Assembly: GCF_000235565.1 (NCBI RefSeq)
Contig: NC_017527.1
Coordinates: forward strand, 682,001 to 746,000
Source: Methanothrix harundinacea 6Ac
GTDB taxonomy: Archaea; Halobacteriota; Methanosarcinia; Methanotrichales; Methanotrichaceae
Reading direction: 5' to 3'
DNA length: 64,000 bases
Of this stretch, positions 51,641 through 60,111 are shown piece after piece. Under the pieces are notes generated by a model. The model did no database searches and was not told the origin of the DNA. It worked only from the letters and a program-made list of their open reading frames with translations. A program made the translations under genes and the position numbers. The stretch's first letter is position 1; the number at the start of each line of letters is the position of its first letter.

Positions 51641-51830
51641 CGCTCGTCGCCTTGACGACGACCAAGACCTCCTTTCCCTCCGAGAGCCCCAGCTCCTCGG
51701 CGGACCTCTTCGTGATCACGGAGACGATCTCCTCCCCGCCGGATAGCTCCACCACCACCTCGGCGCTGACGACGCCGTAAGTCACCGACTTCACTCTGCC
51801 AGAGAGGACGTTCCTTGCGCTTATCTGCAT
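51621..51830 (-). CDS. mop: Molybdenum-pterin/molybdate-binding protein (Mop, TOBE domain)
   Basis: A single TOBE domain of 69 residues: SARNVLSGRVKSVTYGVVSAEVVVEL, GEEIVSVITKRSAEELGLSEGKEVLVVVKATSVMI. These small proteins form hexamers that store molybdate or tungstate, which fits the formate dehydrogenase 4 kb away. It has a strong GGAGGTGAT ribosome site and a minus-strand TATA TCTATAAAAAG (about 51868-51878). Confidence 0.9.
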   Translation of the reverse strand: MQISARNVLSGRVKSVTYGVVSAEVVVELSGGEEIVSVITKRSAEELGLSEGKEVLVVVKATSVMIALE

Positions 51831-52152
51831 CTGATATCACCTCCTTCAATTATCTGATATCGAACTTTTTATAGATGCCGATCTCACCACCTCTGGGTAT
51901 TGATACCCCACCGGTCGGGGGAGGGCGGATGGTATCGAAGAAGAAGCAACCAAAAAAGAGGGCCCACCAAGATGGGAGATGCGATCGTCGCCCCCACCTC
52001 TCGCCCTCCCGGGAAGCAAACCAGCGAGACCGACCCGAGAGGCGGAAAGGGTTTCGATGCTCGCAGAACCGGGCCCGCGTATCCGGCGACAGTCGGGGCG
52101 GGAGAGGTGGAGAGGGGAGGATCACCGCCCCGCCAGCGTCTCGCCCCCATCC
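51831..52152. other. Intergenic region with a short palindrome
   Basis: Holds the mop promoter and, at 51895-51908, the palindrome GGGTAT-TG-ATACCC, which could be an operator for mop or a transcript end signal. Frames on the plus strand from 51910 on have a basic, low-complexity translation and no recognisable domain; I do not call them genes. Confidence 0.4.
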
Positions 52153-53526
52153 TCACTTCAGATCGTACTTTCCCCCAGCTTGCGGCACGACGACCTCGGC
52201 GTCGAACTCGCTTCTTATCGCCTCGGCGAAGGAGCGGCTCGCCTCCGGCTCCCCGTGGTTGATGAAGACCTGCCTGGGGAACTCTTTGAAGGAGCGGAGC
52301 CAATTTAGCAACCCCGTCCGCCCCACATGGGCCGAGAAGGCGTCGAGATATTCGACCCGGGCCCGGACGTTCCAGTCCCTGTTCATCATCCTGATCTTCT
52401 TGGCGCCGTCGAGGAGCATCCGGCCGGTGGTACCCTCCGCCTGATAGCCGATGAAGAGGACGGTGGATTCTCTTCGGCCGATGTTTTGGGCAAGGTGGTG
52501 GACGACCCTGCCGCCGGTGCACATCCCGCTGGCGGAGATGATGATGTGCGCATCTTTCATATCGTTTATCGCCTTCGACTCCTCCCTCGACCTCACATAC
52601 TCGATCCCCGGAAAATCGAGGGGGTTGTCGCCGGATGAAAGGAGGCGGAGCGTCTCCTCATCGAAGTACTCCGGGTGGCGGCTGTAGATCTCTGTAGCCG
52701 AGATGGCCATGGGGCTGTCTACAAAGGTCTTTACCCCCTCGAGCCTTCCCCTCTCGGCGTAGTGATTCAGCTCGTAAATTATCTCCTGGGTACGGCCGAC
52801 GGCAAACGCCGGGATGACGACGTTTCCGCCGCGGTCTATCGTCTCCAGGATCACCTCCATCAGCCTCTTGCCCCGATCGGCCATATCTCCATGATCCCGG
52901 TTCCCGTAGGTCGACTCAATCACCAGCCAGTCTGCCTCCTCCACCCTATCGGGATCCCGGAGGAAGGGAGCGCCGCGCCGCCCCATATCCCCGGTGAAGA
53001 GCAGCCTCCGTCCGCCGACGGAGAGCTCCACCATCGCCGATCCGATGATGTGGCCTGCGTCCAGGAACCTCGCCGAGGCGCCTCCGATATCCTGGACTTT
53101 ATAATAATCGACGGGCTTGAACCGCCTGAGAGCGTAGGAGACGTCTTCATCCGTATAGAGGGGAGGTCGGGGCTCGCCATTTCGCTGGTCAGGATGGCGG
53201 CTTTCCCGGTCAGCCTCTTCTTTCATCAGGTAAGCGGAGTCCTTGAGCATGATCTCGCAGAGGTCTTCGGTGGCGGGGGTCGAGTAGACCTCTCCGGAGA
53301 ACCCCTCCTTGACGAGGAGGGGGATTCTCCCGCTGTGGTCGACGTGGGCATGGGTGAGGATTAGCGCCCCGAGAGAGCGGGGATCGTGCCCGAACCCCCC
53401 CCGGTTCCGATCCGAATCGCGCCCCTGAAAGAGGCCCGCATCCACTCCGACCCGGATATCACCGGCGTCGAGGACTGTGTGGGAGCCCGTAACGCCGGCG
53501 GCCGCCCCGTAGAAGTGAAGCTTCAT
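52153..53526 (-). CDS. Metallo-beta-lactamase/beta-CASP RNase-like protein
   Basis: Nuclease of the CPSF73/beta-CASP group, 457 residues. The zinc motif is LTHAHVDHSGRIPLL, then DAGHIIGSAMVEL and LFTGDMGRRG. The beta-CASP segment has VVIPAFAVGRTQEIIYEL, SPMAISATEIYSRHPEYFD, ISASGMCTGGRVVHHL and the C-terminal DAFSAHVGRTGLLNWL and VFINHGEPEA. It lacks the KH domains of archaeal CPSF1/aCPSF and resembles the shorter aCPSF2/YsgF type. Probably acts on RNA. Confidence 0.9.
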   Translation of the reverse strand: MKLHFYGAAAGVTGSHTVLDAGDIRVGVDAGLFQGRDSDRNRGGFGHDPRSLGALILTHAHVDHSGRIPLLVKEGFSGEVYSTPATEDLCEIMLKDSAYLMKEEADRESRHPDQRNGEPRPPLYTDEDVSYALRRFKPVDYYKVQDIGGASARFLDAGHIIGSAMVELSVGGRRLLFTGDMGRRGAPFLRDPDRVEEADWLVIESTYGNRDHGDMADRGKRLMEVILETIDRGGNVVIPAFAVGRTQEIIYELNHYAERGRLEGVKTFVDSPMAISATEIYSRHPEYFDEETLRLLSSGDNPLDFPGIEYVRSREESKAINDMKDAHIIISASGMCTGGRVVHHLAQNIGRRESTVLFIGYQAEGTTGRMLLDGAKKIRMMNRDWNVRARVEYLDAFSAHVGRTGLLNWLRSFKEFPRQVFINHGEPEASRSFAEAIRSEFDAEVVVPQAGGKYDLK

Positions 53527-53764
53527 AAGGAAGTCAAAAGCGTCATCTCCAGATTAAACTTCCGGAGAGTGAGATTTTAGCTGGTCAATTAAATACCACC
53601 AGCCATCTTCGCTCCGATCTCTGCCGAGTCAGCCCCCAGGTCAGTTCCTCCGCCTTCCCAGAGCCGAGGCCCTAATCCCGCCCTCCCGAGAGAAGGACCG
53701 CCCCTCTATCGGGCTTAACTATTTTTATCTCCCCTTCCAAACCTCGGAGAAAGAGGTCCTGACC

Positions 53765-54868
53765 ATGAAGTTTGCAAGCCACGTCGAGGAGATCGACATC
53801 TCCGGGATAAGAAAGAGCTTCGAGGGGGCGGGGCCGGGAGCGATCAACCTCGGCCTCGGCCAGCCCGACTTCGACACCCCCGACCACATCAAGCAGGCTG
53901 CGATCGAGGCGATCGAGGAGGGGTTCACGGGCTACACCATGAACCTCGGCATCCCTGAGCTCCGGGCCGCCCTATCCGAGAAGCTAAGGCTAGAGAACGG
54001 CCTCGATTACGCGCCGGCGGAGATCATGGTGACGAGCGGAGCCAGCGAGGCGCTCTTTCTCGCCATCGCCTCCGTCGTCGAGGAGGGGGACGAGGTCCTG
54101 ATGGGCGACCCCGGCTTCGTCTCCTACGCCGCCCTCACCCGGGTCTCCCAGGGAAGGCCCGTCTCCGTCCCCATGGACGAGCGGTTTCACCTCACCGCCG
54201 AGGCGGTCGCCGAGAGGGTGACGCCGAGGACGAGGGCCCTCATCGTCAACTCCCCCAACAACCCCACCGGCTCCGTCCAGACGAGGGAGGAGCTCCGGGC
54301 CCTGGCGGAGCTGGCCGAGGACCACGGCTTCGCGCTCATATCCGACGAGGTCTACGAGCAGTTCATCTACGAGGGGGAGCACGCGAGCCCCGCCCTCTAC
54401 TCCGAGAACGTCATCACCATCAACGCCGTCTCCAAGACCTACGCCATGACCGGCTGGAGGCTCGGCTACCTGGCGGCTCGGGGCGAAGCCCTGGAGAATA
54501 TGCTCAAGGTCCACCAGTACGTCCAGGCCTGCGCCTCCTCCATCAGCCAGAGGGCGGCTCTAGCCGCCGTCAGCGGCCCCCAGGACTGCGTCCGGATGAT
54601 GAGGGAGGAGTTCCGGCGGAGGAGGGACGTCCTGGTGGAGGGGCTCCGGCGGATGGGGGCCGAGATGGATGTGCCCGCCGGCGCCTTCTACGCCTTCCCG
54701 AAGGTGGGAGACGGCGACGCCGTCTCTGCGAGGCTGATCAAGGCAGGGGTCGTCGCGGTTCCGGGATCTGCCTTCGGATCGGCGGCAAGAGACCACATCC
54801 GGATCTCCTATGCCGCCTCCATGGCCGATATAAGGACGGCCCTGGAGAGGATGAGAGAAATTCTTTAA
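53765..54868 (+). CDS. PLP-dependent class I/II aminotransferase
   Basis: Aspartate/aromatic-type transaminase, 367 residues. INLGLGQPDFDTPDHI and GYTMNLGIPELRAAL at the N terminus, VTSGASEALFLAIAS, NSPNNPTGS, SDEVYEQF and the PLP lysine in INAVSKTYAMTGWRLGYLA (near 235), with the carboxylate-binding Arg in DHIRISYA. The amino acid used cannot be assigned with certainty. A TATA box lies about 30 bases upstream (CTATTTTTATC). The TTTAAATA near its stop probably serves the IF-5A gene. Confidence 0.92.
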   Translation: MKFASHVEEIDISGIRKSFEGAGPGAINLGLGQPDFDTPDHIKQAAIEAIEEGFTGYTMNLGIPELRAALSEKLRLENGLDYAPAEIMVTSGASEALFLAIASVVEEGDEVLMGDPGFVSYAALTRVSQGRPVSVPMDERFHLTAEAVAERVTPRTRALIVNSPNNPTGSVQTREELRALAELAEDHGFALISDEVYEQFIYEGEHASPALYSENVITINAVSKTYAMTGWRLGYLAARGEALENMLKVHQYVQACASSISQRAALAAVSGPQDCVRMMREEFRRRRDVLVEGLRRMGAEMDVPAGAFYAFPKVGDGDAVSARLIKAGVVAVPGSAFGSAARDHIRISYAASMADIRTALERMREIL

Positions 54869-54903
54869 ATAGGAGCTGCAGTATTCGTCCGGAAGGTGAC
54901 GAG

Positions 54904-55287
54904 ATGAAAGAGCAGGTGGAGGCTAGAGAGCTGAAAGAGGGAAGGTACGTTATCATCGACGACGAGCCGTGCGTCATCAAGAGCATAGCCAAGTCCAAGC
55001 CCGGAAAGCACGGCGCCGCCAAGGCTAGGGTCGACGCCGTCGGGATCTTCGACGGCCAGAAGAGGTCCACCGTCCAGCCGGTGACGGCCAAGGTCTACGT
55101 CCCCATCGTCGAGAGGAAGTCGGGGCAGGTCCTGACGATCGGGGAGAGCTCTGCCCAGCTGATGGACCTCGGGGACTACAGCACCATCGACGTTCCCATC
55201 ACCGAGGAGGACCGGGAGAAGCTGGAGGAGGGGAAGGAAGTCCCCTACCTGCTCGTCATGGGCAGGACGAAGATGGACATCCGTTAA
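54904..55287 (+). CDS. eif5A: Translation initiation factor 5A
   Basis: Archaeal aIF5A, 127 residues, which relieves ribosome stalling. The N-terminal SH3-like domain carries the hypusine site lysine in AKSKPGKHGAAKARV; the C-terminal OB fold begins about residue 70. A TATA box at about 54864-54872 lies in the end of the preceding gene, giving a short leader. The agmatinase gene follows after 5 bases, linking polyamine supply to its modification. Confidence 0.97.
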   Translation: MKEQVEARELKEGRYVIIDDEPCVIKSIAKSKPGKHGAAKARVDAVGIFDGQKRSTVQPVTAKVYVPIVERKSGQVLTIGESSAQLMDLGDYSTIDVPITEEDREKLEEGKEVPYLLVMGRTKMDIR

Positions 55288-55292
55288 CCTCG

Positions 55293-56159
55293 ATGTTCAA
55301 CAGGTCCAATTTTGCGGACGCCGACGCCGACCCGGAGGTGGCGGATTTCATCATCGTAGGGGCTCCCTTCGATGCCACCACCTGCTTTAGGTCCGGGACC
55401 CGCGAAGGCCCCGAAGCCGTCCGGCGGGCATCTTACAACTTCGAGACTTACATTCACCGTTACTCCATCGATTTTAACGACCTCCTGGTCGCCGACCTCG
55501 GGGACCTCTACCTGGGGGCGGACCCCGCCGACGCCATGGAGACGATCCGGGAGTCCTTCGGCTTCATCCCCGAGGGGGCGACGCCGATCTTCATCGGCGG
55601 AGAGCACTCCATTACGCCGTCGATCGTCGCCGAGGTGGCCCGGAGGCGCGGCGAGATCGGCGTCGTCGTCCTCGACGCCCACCTCGACCTCCGGGACGAG
55701 TACGGCGGGACGAGGTACAGCCACGCCTGCGCCAGCCGCCGGATCCTGGAGGTGGAGGGGGTAGCAGGCTACGCCTCCATCGGGATTCGGTCCGGCGACC
55801 TGAAGGAGTACCTCTACGCCGAGGAGCGGGGCGTCAGCTACCATTCCAGCGACGAGGTCCGGGAGCGGGGGATCGAGGCGGTCCTGGAGGAGGCCCTGGA
55901 GGAGGTGGGCTGCGACGAGATCTACCTCTCCATCGACTTCGACGCCATCGATCCCGCCTTCGCTCCGGGGGTCGGGACCCCCGAGCCCTTCGGCCTCTCC
56001 TCCTGGGACGTTCGGCACATTGTCGAGAAGGTGGCGCCGAAGGCCGTAGGCCTGGATGCAAACGAGATCGCCCCCCAGTACGACGGGGGGCAGACCGCCT
56101 CCCTGGGCGCGAAGTTGATCCGGGAGTTCATCGCCTCAAAGGCGGCGGCTAGCCGGTAG
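55293..56159 (+). CDS. speB: Agmatinase (arginase family ureohydrolase)
   Basis: Hydrolyses agmatine to putrescine and urea, 288 residues. Manganese ligands lie in FIGGEHSITPSIV, VVLDAHLDLRDEY and SIDFDAIDPAFAPGVGTPEPFGLS; the C terminus has LDANEIAPQYDGGQTASLGAKLIREF. The tight spacing after IF-5A is common in archaea, since putrescine-derived spermidine supplies the hypusine aminobutyl group. It ends in TAG. Confidence 0.93.
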   Translation: MFNRSNFADADADPEVADFIIVGAPFDATTCFRSGTREGPEAVRRASYNFETYIHRYSIDFNDLLVADLGDLYLGADPADAMETIRESFGFIPEGATPIFIGGEHSITPSIVAEVARRRGEIGVVVLDAHLDLRDEYGGTRYSHACASRRILEVEGVAGYASIGIRSGDLKEYLYAEERGVSYHSSDEVRERGIEAVLEEALEEVGCDEIYLSIDFDAIDPAFAPGVGTPEPFGLSSWDVRHIVEKVAPKAVGLDANEIAPQYDGGQTASLGAKLIREFIASKAAASR

Positions 56160-56178
56160 CTTTTCGAGGCTGGGACGA

Positions 56179-56562
56179 TCAGTAAATTAAGACCGCCAGC
56201 TCTGAGACCTGGGAGATCTTCTCAAAATCTCGATCCCGGGATATCAGCCTCTCCGCACCGTTTGTTATAGCGATGCCCGCAATCAAAACGTCCAGGGCGT
56301 TCACGGGGGTCCCCTGGCCCAGGAGCTGGCCCATAATAGCGCCAGCCTTTTCGGCAGCCCTCATTTCGAAGTCCAATACGTCGATGCCGGAGAAAAATCG
56401 CCTGAAGAACTGCTCCTCCCTCTCAGATCTTCTGTGGCTGATCCCGGCGAAGATCTCGTAGCAGCTTATCATGGTGGTGGCCGCGTCCTCGCCGACGAAT
56501 TTTCTGATCTCTTCAGATCCTCTGAAGAGGTCGATGAGGGCGCTGGTGTCGAGGACGATCAT
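56179..56562 (-). CDS. vapC: VapC-type PIN-domain toxin
   Basis: PIN-domain ribonuclease, 127 residues. Acidic metal-binding residues: Asp5 in MIVLDTSALIDLF, Glu in SCYEIFAGI (near 36), Asp in NALDVLIAGIAI (near 91) and Asp in SRDRDFEKI (near 110). All four are intact, so it should be active. Its ATG overlaps the end of the vapB frame (TGA shared), typical of vapBC. Confidence 0.9.
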   Translation of the reverse strand: MIVLDTSALIDLFRGSEEIRKFVGEDAATTMISCYEIFAGISHRRSEREEQFFRRFFSGIDVLDFEMRAAEKAGAIMGQLLGQGTPVNALDVLIAGIAITNGAERLISRDRDFEKISQVSELAVLIY

Positions 56563-56777
56563 ACCCTCGACCTCGATAGCTCTCTGATCTTCCTCGCGTC
56601 CTCTTCAAGTCCCCTCAGCAGCTCCTCGTCCTCGATGGCGCCGAAGTAATCTGCGAGGTTGAACTTCTACCGCCTCATCAGCCTGTCGATGACGTCGCTG
56701 AAGCTCTCTCCCTCTCTCTTTTCGCGCTTCAGCATCTCGTAGGTCTCTTCCCTTATCGAAAGGGTCCTGGTCCCCAT
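56559..56777 (-). pseudogene. vapB: vapB antitoxin interrupted by an in-frame amber codon
   Basis: The frame from ATG 56777 reads GTRTLSIREETYEMLKREKR then EGESFSDVIDRLMRR, a DUF217-type VapB DNA-binding part, and meets TAG at codon 37 (plus strand 56667-56669 CTA). The same frame continues KFNLADYFGAIEDEELL and RGLEEDARKIRELSRSRV to TGA 56559, overlapping the vapC ATG. The lost part is the region expected to bind and neutralise VapC. A minus-strand TATA (TAATATATC, about 56804-56812) suits a near-leaderless transcript. Mutation, error and readthrough are all possible. Confidence 0.8.
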
Positions 56778-57197
56778 GCATCTGTGTATGTATGCATAGA
56801 GATATATTAGCTTCGCCCTCCAGGGCTCAGAGGGTCGAATCCCTCTATAACCCCCTCTCTTGCGAGGAGGCTCGGGATATATTCCCCGGGCCGTCGGCCT
56901 CGAGGTCCGGAGAGATGGCGGTACTGGGAGCGGTAGTTCATCGCCGCCGAGGCGGCGGCTAGCCGACAATCATCCATAGGGTTAATCCCCGGGGGCTGAA
57001 AGGGATCCGCATCCCTGAGCGGATCCTGAGGGGCCTTCATCGGCCTTCTCTCCACATGGCCCGGAGGCCGCCTCTCATCGGATCCAAAAAATTTATCTCG
57101 TTGGGGGTTGAAGCTCGATCTGGGGAGAGGCCTGACCAGCCATCTTCGAGGCCTCCCGCCAGTTTTGCCGTCCAGAAGATTTCAGAGGTGAAATCCG
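56778..57197. other. Gene-free region between vapB and the secreted-protein gene
   Basis: It contains the vapBC promoter near 56804 and, on the plus strand, a TATA-like AAAATTTATC (about 57088-57097) for the next gene. A self-complementary AGAGGGTCGAATCCCTCT (56830-56847) looks like a tRNA T-arm, but no tRNA body surrounds it. The open frames here have no recognisable domain. Confidence 0.4.
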
Positions 57198-58367
57198 ATG
57201 AGAATAGAGGTCATGGTCAAACCGGTGCTGCTGCTCGTCCTCATGACCGCAGCTTCTCTAAATGTTGATGGAGCGCCGACCCTCCCCAGCGGCATGGAAA
57301 ATCCCCTGGTATTGAGATATCCGGAGCTGGCCACCGCTCCAGCGCCATCCTGGCTGACGGAGGGGACGAGGGCCACCTACTCCGTCATCGCCAGCACTCC
57401 CGAATCCGAGTACAGCGAGAAGATCGAGTGGACCACTGGATCTACAGGGCACGGTTTATCTCAGGTGGACGTCGTGGCCCTGGAGGACGGGGTAGCGGCG
57501 ACCAACACCAAACCCTACGCCCCGTACCTCCAGGGGGGGATGAGAAAGCTCGTCGGCTTTGGGTCGGTCGTCCCCCAGGGCTGCGGCGACTTCTGGGCCA
57601 GCCCCGAAGTGTTGAACGGGATCCCTGAAGAGGCCGGCGATAGGATGACGGTCCAGCGCCTCCCGGTGACCGTCGGGGGGGAGGAGTATCAGGCGATCAG
57701 GTTCGATTACCGGAATGAAGGGCTGGAGATGGCCCTCGTCTACGACCTGGAATCGGGGCTGATGCTCTACCACACGATGGACTATACGTCCCTCGGGATG
57801 GATGCGGGCGTAGTGACCAGTTCCCGAAGCACCCACGCCATCTATGAGCTGAAGAACCTCCGGAAGGTGAACATACCCTGGGCGGATGGAAGCCTCCCCT
57901 CATGGCTGGAGGCAGGGCAAGTCTACTATTATCAGGGCCAGTCTCAGAGCCAGATTCAAGGAGCTGCTCCTGTGGCATCCCCTCTGGCGGTCAAGATGTC
58001 TATGGGGTCAGTTCACCATCGATTTGCTGAGGCGAGGGAGGATACCATCTACCAAGACCAAGCGCCCTATGTCAAGACCGTCTACGGAGTTTCTCAGCTG
58101 ATGGGGGGCTTCATACCACCAGAGGCGAGCTCCCTCGGCACCGGCATAGTTGACACCGATCCCGACACCGGGATGAGGGTGGCAGTGATCCAGAACGATG
58201 CGAGCGGGATCGCCCTGGAGATGACAAACCAGGTCGACTTCCGAGAGGTCGTAACCTACGACAGTAGTGGCCAGCTCCTTTCGATCTATCAGGAGTACAA
58301 CCCCGACGTCATCACCTCCAGCGGCTTCACTTCGGTGAGGGTGGTCTACTTACAGCTGGTGGGGTGA
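57198..58367 (+). CDS. Secreted protein with an internal duplication, function unknown
   Basis: A 389-residue exported protein: signal peptide at 1-26 (VKPVLLLVLMTAASLNVDGA), then two similar halves, each opening with PSWL-x-x-G-x-x-x-Y (APSWLTEGTRATYSV near 50; LPSWLEAGQVYYYQG near 234) and ending in an antiparallel-strand region with LVYDLESGLMLYHT or VTYDSSGQLLSIYQ. This suggests a tandem lipid-barrel-like or cell-surface domain. GAGGTGA precedes the ATG. No family was recognised. Confidence 0.7.
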   Translation: MRIEVMVKPVLLLVLMTAASLNVDGAPTLPSGMENPLVLRYPELATAPAPSWLTEGTRATYSVIASTPESEYSEKIEWTTGSTGHGLSQVDVVALEDGVAATNTKPYAPYLQGGMRKLVGFGSVVPQGCGDFWASPEVLNGIPEEAGDRMTVQRLPVTVGGEEYQAIRFDYRNEGLEMALVYDLESGLMLYHTMDYTSLGMDAGVVTSSRSTHAIYELKNLRKVNIPWADGSLPSWLEAGQVYYYQGQSQSQIQGAAPVASPLAVKMSMGSVHHRFAEAREDTIYQDQAPYVKTVYGVSQLMGGFIPPEASSLGTGIVDTDPDTGMRVAVIQNDASGIALEMTNQVDFREVVTYDSSGQLLSIYQEYNPDVITSSGFTSVRVVYLQLVG

Positions 58368-58544
58368 GGGGAAAAAAGAGATCTAAACGCGGCCTCTCTT
58401 TGGCGGATTGGACCCCCGGATCATCCGGTAGTCCTCTCCAAGCCAAGACCGCGAGTTCGGATGCTCAAGCGAGATCGCGCCATCTCAAGGCGGCAAGCCT
58501 TGGGCTGATGAAGGTTGCCGACAAGGGCTCGCCGAAGAGGCGGA

Positions 58545-59459
58545 TCACTCCTCCCCAAAGTAGTCCAGATCGACCCTCTTGACCCTGTAGGTGGCGACGT
58601 CGGCGACGCCGATGTCATGATCGATCATGAACTGGGCGAGCTGCTCTCCATCGATCAGGACTATCTTAGGCTGCTGGATCCCCTTGACGTAATCGTTCGC
58701 CTCTTTTGTGAACTGAGACGTCGTGATGAAGACACCCTTCCCTGCCCGGTTTCCCATCAGGCTTCCGGCGAAGGCCTGGACCGCGGGCCTTCCAACCGTC
58801 CCCTCCCACCTCTTGGCCTGGATGTAGACGGCGTCGAGGCCGAGCTTATCCTCCTTGATGATCCCGTCGATCCCGCCGTCGCCGCTCCTGCCGACGGCTT
58901 CCCCGGCATCTCTTCGGGATCCGCCGTAGCCCATCGCCACCAGCAGGTCCACCACGAGCCTCTCGAAGAACTCAGGAGAGCATCCCATTATCCGATCGAG
59001 AAGGTCCTGGGCCAGATCCCTCCTCAGGTTCTGGTAGCCGGCCTCCAGGATCTCCTCGGGGGTTCTCGTCTTCTCAGTGACATCATCGTTGAGATCGATG
59101 TCGTCATCTTTGGAGGATCTACGATGAAATTCCTGAAACTCTGGAAACTGCTCAAGAGACTTGACGTTGATCTCAGCCGGGTCGGATCTCAGGATCGAGA
59201 GACCTCGATCGTTTATCCGGAACTTGCCCCTCCCCGTGCTCTCCAAAAGTCCAGCCTTCTTCATGTACGTCCTGGCCCAACCCACCCGGTTGGCTAGCTT
59301 CGCCTGCCTTCCGCTGGGGAGGAGCTCGCGCCTCTCTTCGTCGGTCAGCTCAAACTGATCTGCCAGGCTCTCTATCACCTCGTGAAGGCTGTGCTCTTCA
59401 CCATCTCCCAAGACCCTCAAGAGGGGGAGCATCAATCTTTGAAAATCTGGAACCGCCAT
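58545..59459 (-). CDS. mrr: Mrr-type restriction endonuclease
   Basis: Type IV-like enzyme that cuts modified DNA, 304 residues from ATG 59459. The N-terminal winged-helix Mrr_N domain (1-90, FQRLMLPLLRVLGDGEEHSLHEVIESLADQF) is followed by a linker and the catalytic domain: EFFERLVVDLLVAMGYGG, GDGGIDGIIKEDKLGLDAVYIQAKRW (Asp and Gln-x-Lys of the PD-(D/E)XK core) and GVFITTSQFT. It follows the AddAB-like genes by 28 bases on the same strand. Confidence 0.92.
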   Translation of the reverse strand: MAVPDFQRLMLPLLRVLGDGEEHSLHEVIESLADQFELTDEERRELLPSGRQAKLANRVGWARTYMKKAGLLESTGRGKFRINDRGLSILRSDPAEINVKSLEQFPEFQEFHRRSSKDDDIDLNDDVTEKTRTPEEILEAGYQNLRRDLAQDLLDRIMGCSPEFFERLVVDLLVAMGYGGSRRDAGEAVGRSGDGGIDGIIKEDKLGLDAVYIQAKRWEGTVGRPAVQAFAGSLMGNRAGKGVFITTSQFTKEANDYVKGIQQPKIVLIDGEQLAQFMIDHDIGVADVATYRVKRVDLDYFGEE

Positions 59460-59487
59460 CTCTGCCGACCTCGCAGCCTTCCCTATC

Positions 59488-60111
59488 TCAGTCCGGATAA
59501 TTAAGTTCTGTGCCAGAGGAGGCCCCCAGCCTCTCGATCCTCCCCCGGAGCTCCTCCTCAAACCCCTCCACCTCCTCATCTTCGAGCCGGACATCCCGGA
59601 CGCCCCCGTCCTTGAGGTAGAAGAGCCGCGCCCCCAGCATAGGCCGGAATATCTCCCGGGCGAGGTAGAGGTAGAACTTCATCTGAAACTCGTAGGCGGG
59701 AGCGTGGGCGGAGGAGTCGGCGAACTTGAAGTCGACGATATGCCACCCCTCTCTCGTCTTCACCAGCTTATCGACCCTCCCGACGAGGGTGTGCCCCCCG
59801 AAGGGGCGGAGGATCTGGTACTCCGTCCTCGTCTTTTCGGCGGCCTCGATCTCCCTCACGAGGCGGTGGCCCTTCAGCCCGTCGAGGACGGTCCAGACCT
59901 CCCGAAGCTCGTCCTCGGTGAACCTTCCGGCCAGGAGGTGGGGGGGGCGGCGGGGCCGCTCCGCCGATCCGAGGGCTTCGAGGGTCTGGCCGCCGACGCC
60001 GAGGCTCTCCAGAATCTGGTGGGCGAGCCTCCCCAGGTCCTTCGGCTCCAGGGGCTCCTCCTCATCGGCGAGGTCCGCCTCCCCGGTCTCCATCTCCACC
60101 TCCAGCTTCAC
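59488..60111 (-). CDS. AddA-like C-terminal nuclease domain as a separate frame
   Basis: A 207-residue RecB-family PD-(D/E)XK nuclease: GRLAHQILESLG (His), GHTLVGRVDKLVK (Asp), GWHIVDFKFAD (Asp-x-Lys) and EFQMKFYLYLAREIF (Gln-x3-Tyr). All nuclease residues are present. It begins at GTG 60111, overlapping the stop of the helicase gene (GTGA), so it may be made by coupled translation. In typical AddA proteins this domain is fused to the helicase; upstream of the GTG the frame stays open, which fits a one-base frameshift in the GC run near 60145-60165. Confidence 0.82.
   Translation of the reverse strand: MKLEVEMETGEADLADEEEPLEPKDLGRLAHQILESLGVGGQTLEALGSAERPRRPPHLLAGRFTEDELREVWTVLDGLKGHRLVREIEAAEKTRTEYQILRPFGGHTLVGRVDKLVKTREGWHIVDFKFADSSAHAPAYEFQMKFYLYLAREIFRPMLGARLFYLKDGGVRDVRLEDEEVEGFEEELRGRIERLGASSGTELNYPD

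Noticed and set aside
51875-52444. 189-codon plus-strand frame after mop
   Set aside because: Its second half is antisense to the beta-CASP gene and the first half is basic low-complexity sequence without a domain.
3546-56777. TAG read as pyrrolysine throughout the window, suggested by amber codons in sfsA and vapB
   Set aside because: TAG ends at least the SGNH hydrolase, the 205-residue protein, the RelB-like protein, RDD, the 50-residue protein, one methyltransferase-like protein, the NfnA-like protein, FdhC and agmatinase at natural family lengths, so it works as a stop here.
56825-56855. tRNA gene suggested by a T-arm-like AGAGGGTCGAATCCCTCT
   Set aside because: No acceptor stem, D-arm or anticodon arm can be built around it in either direction.
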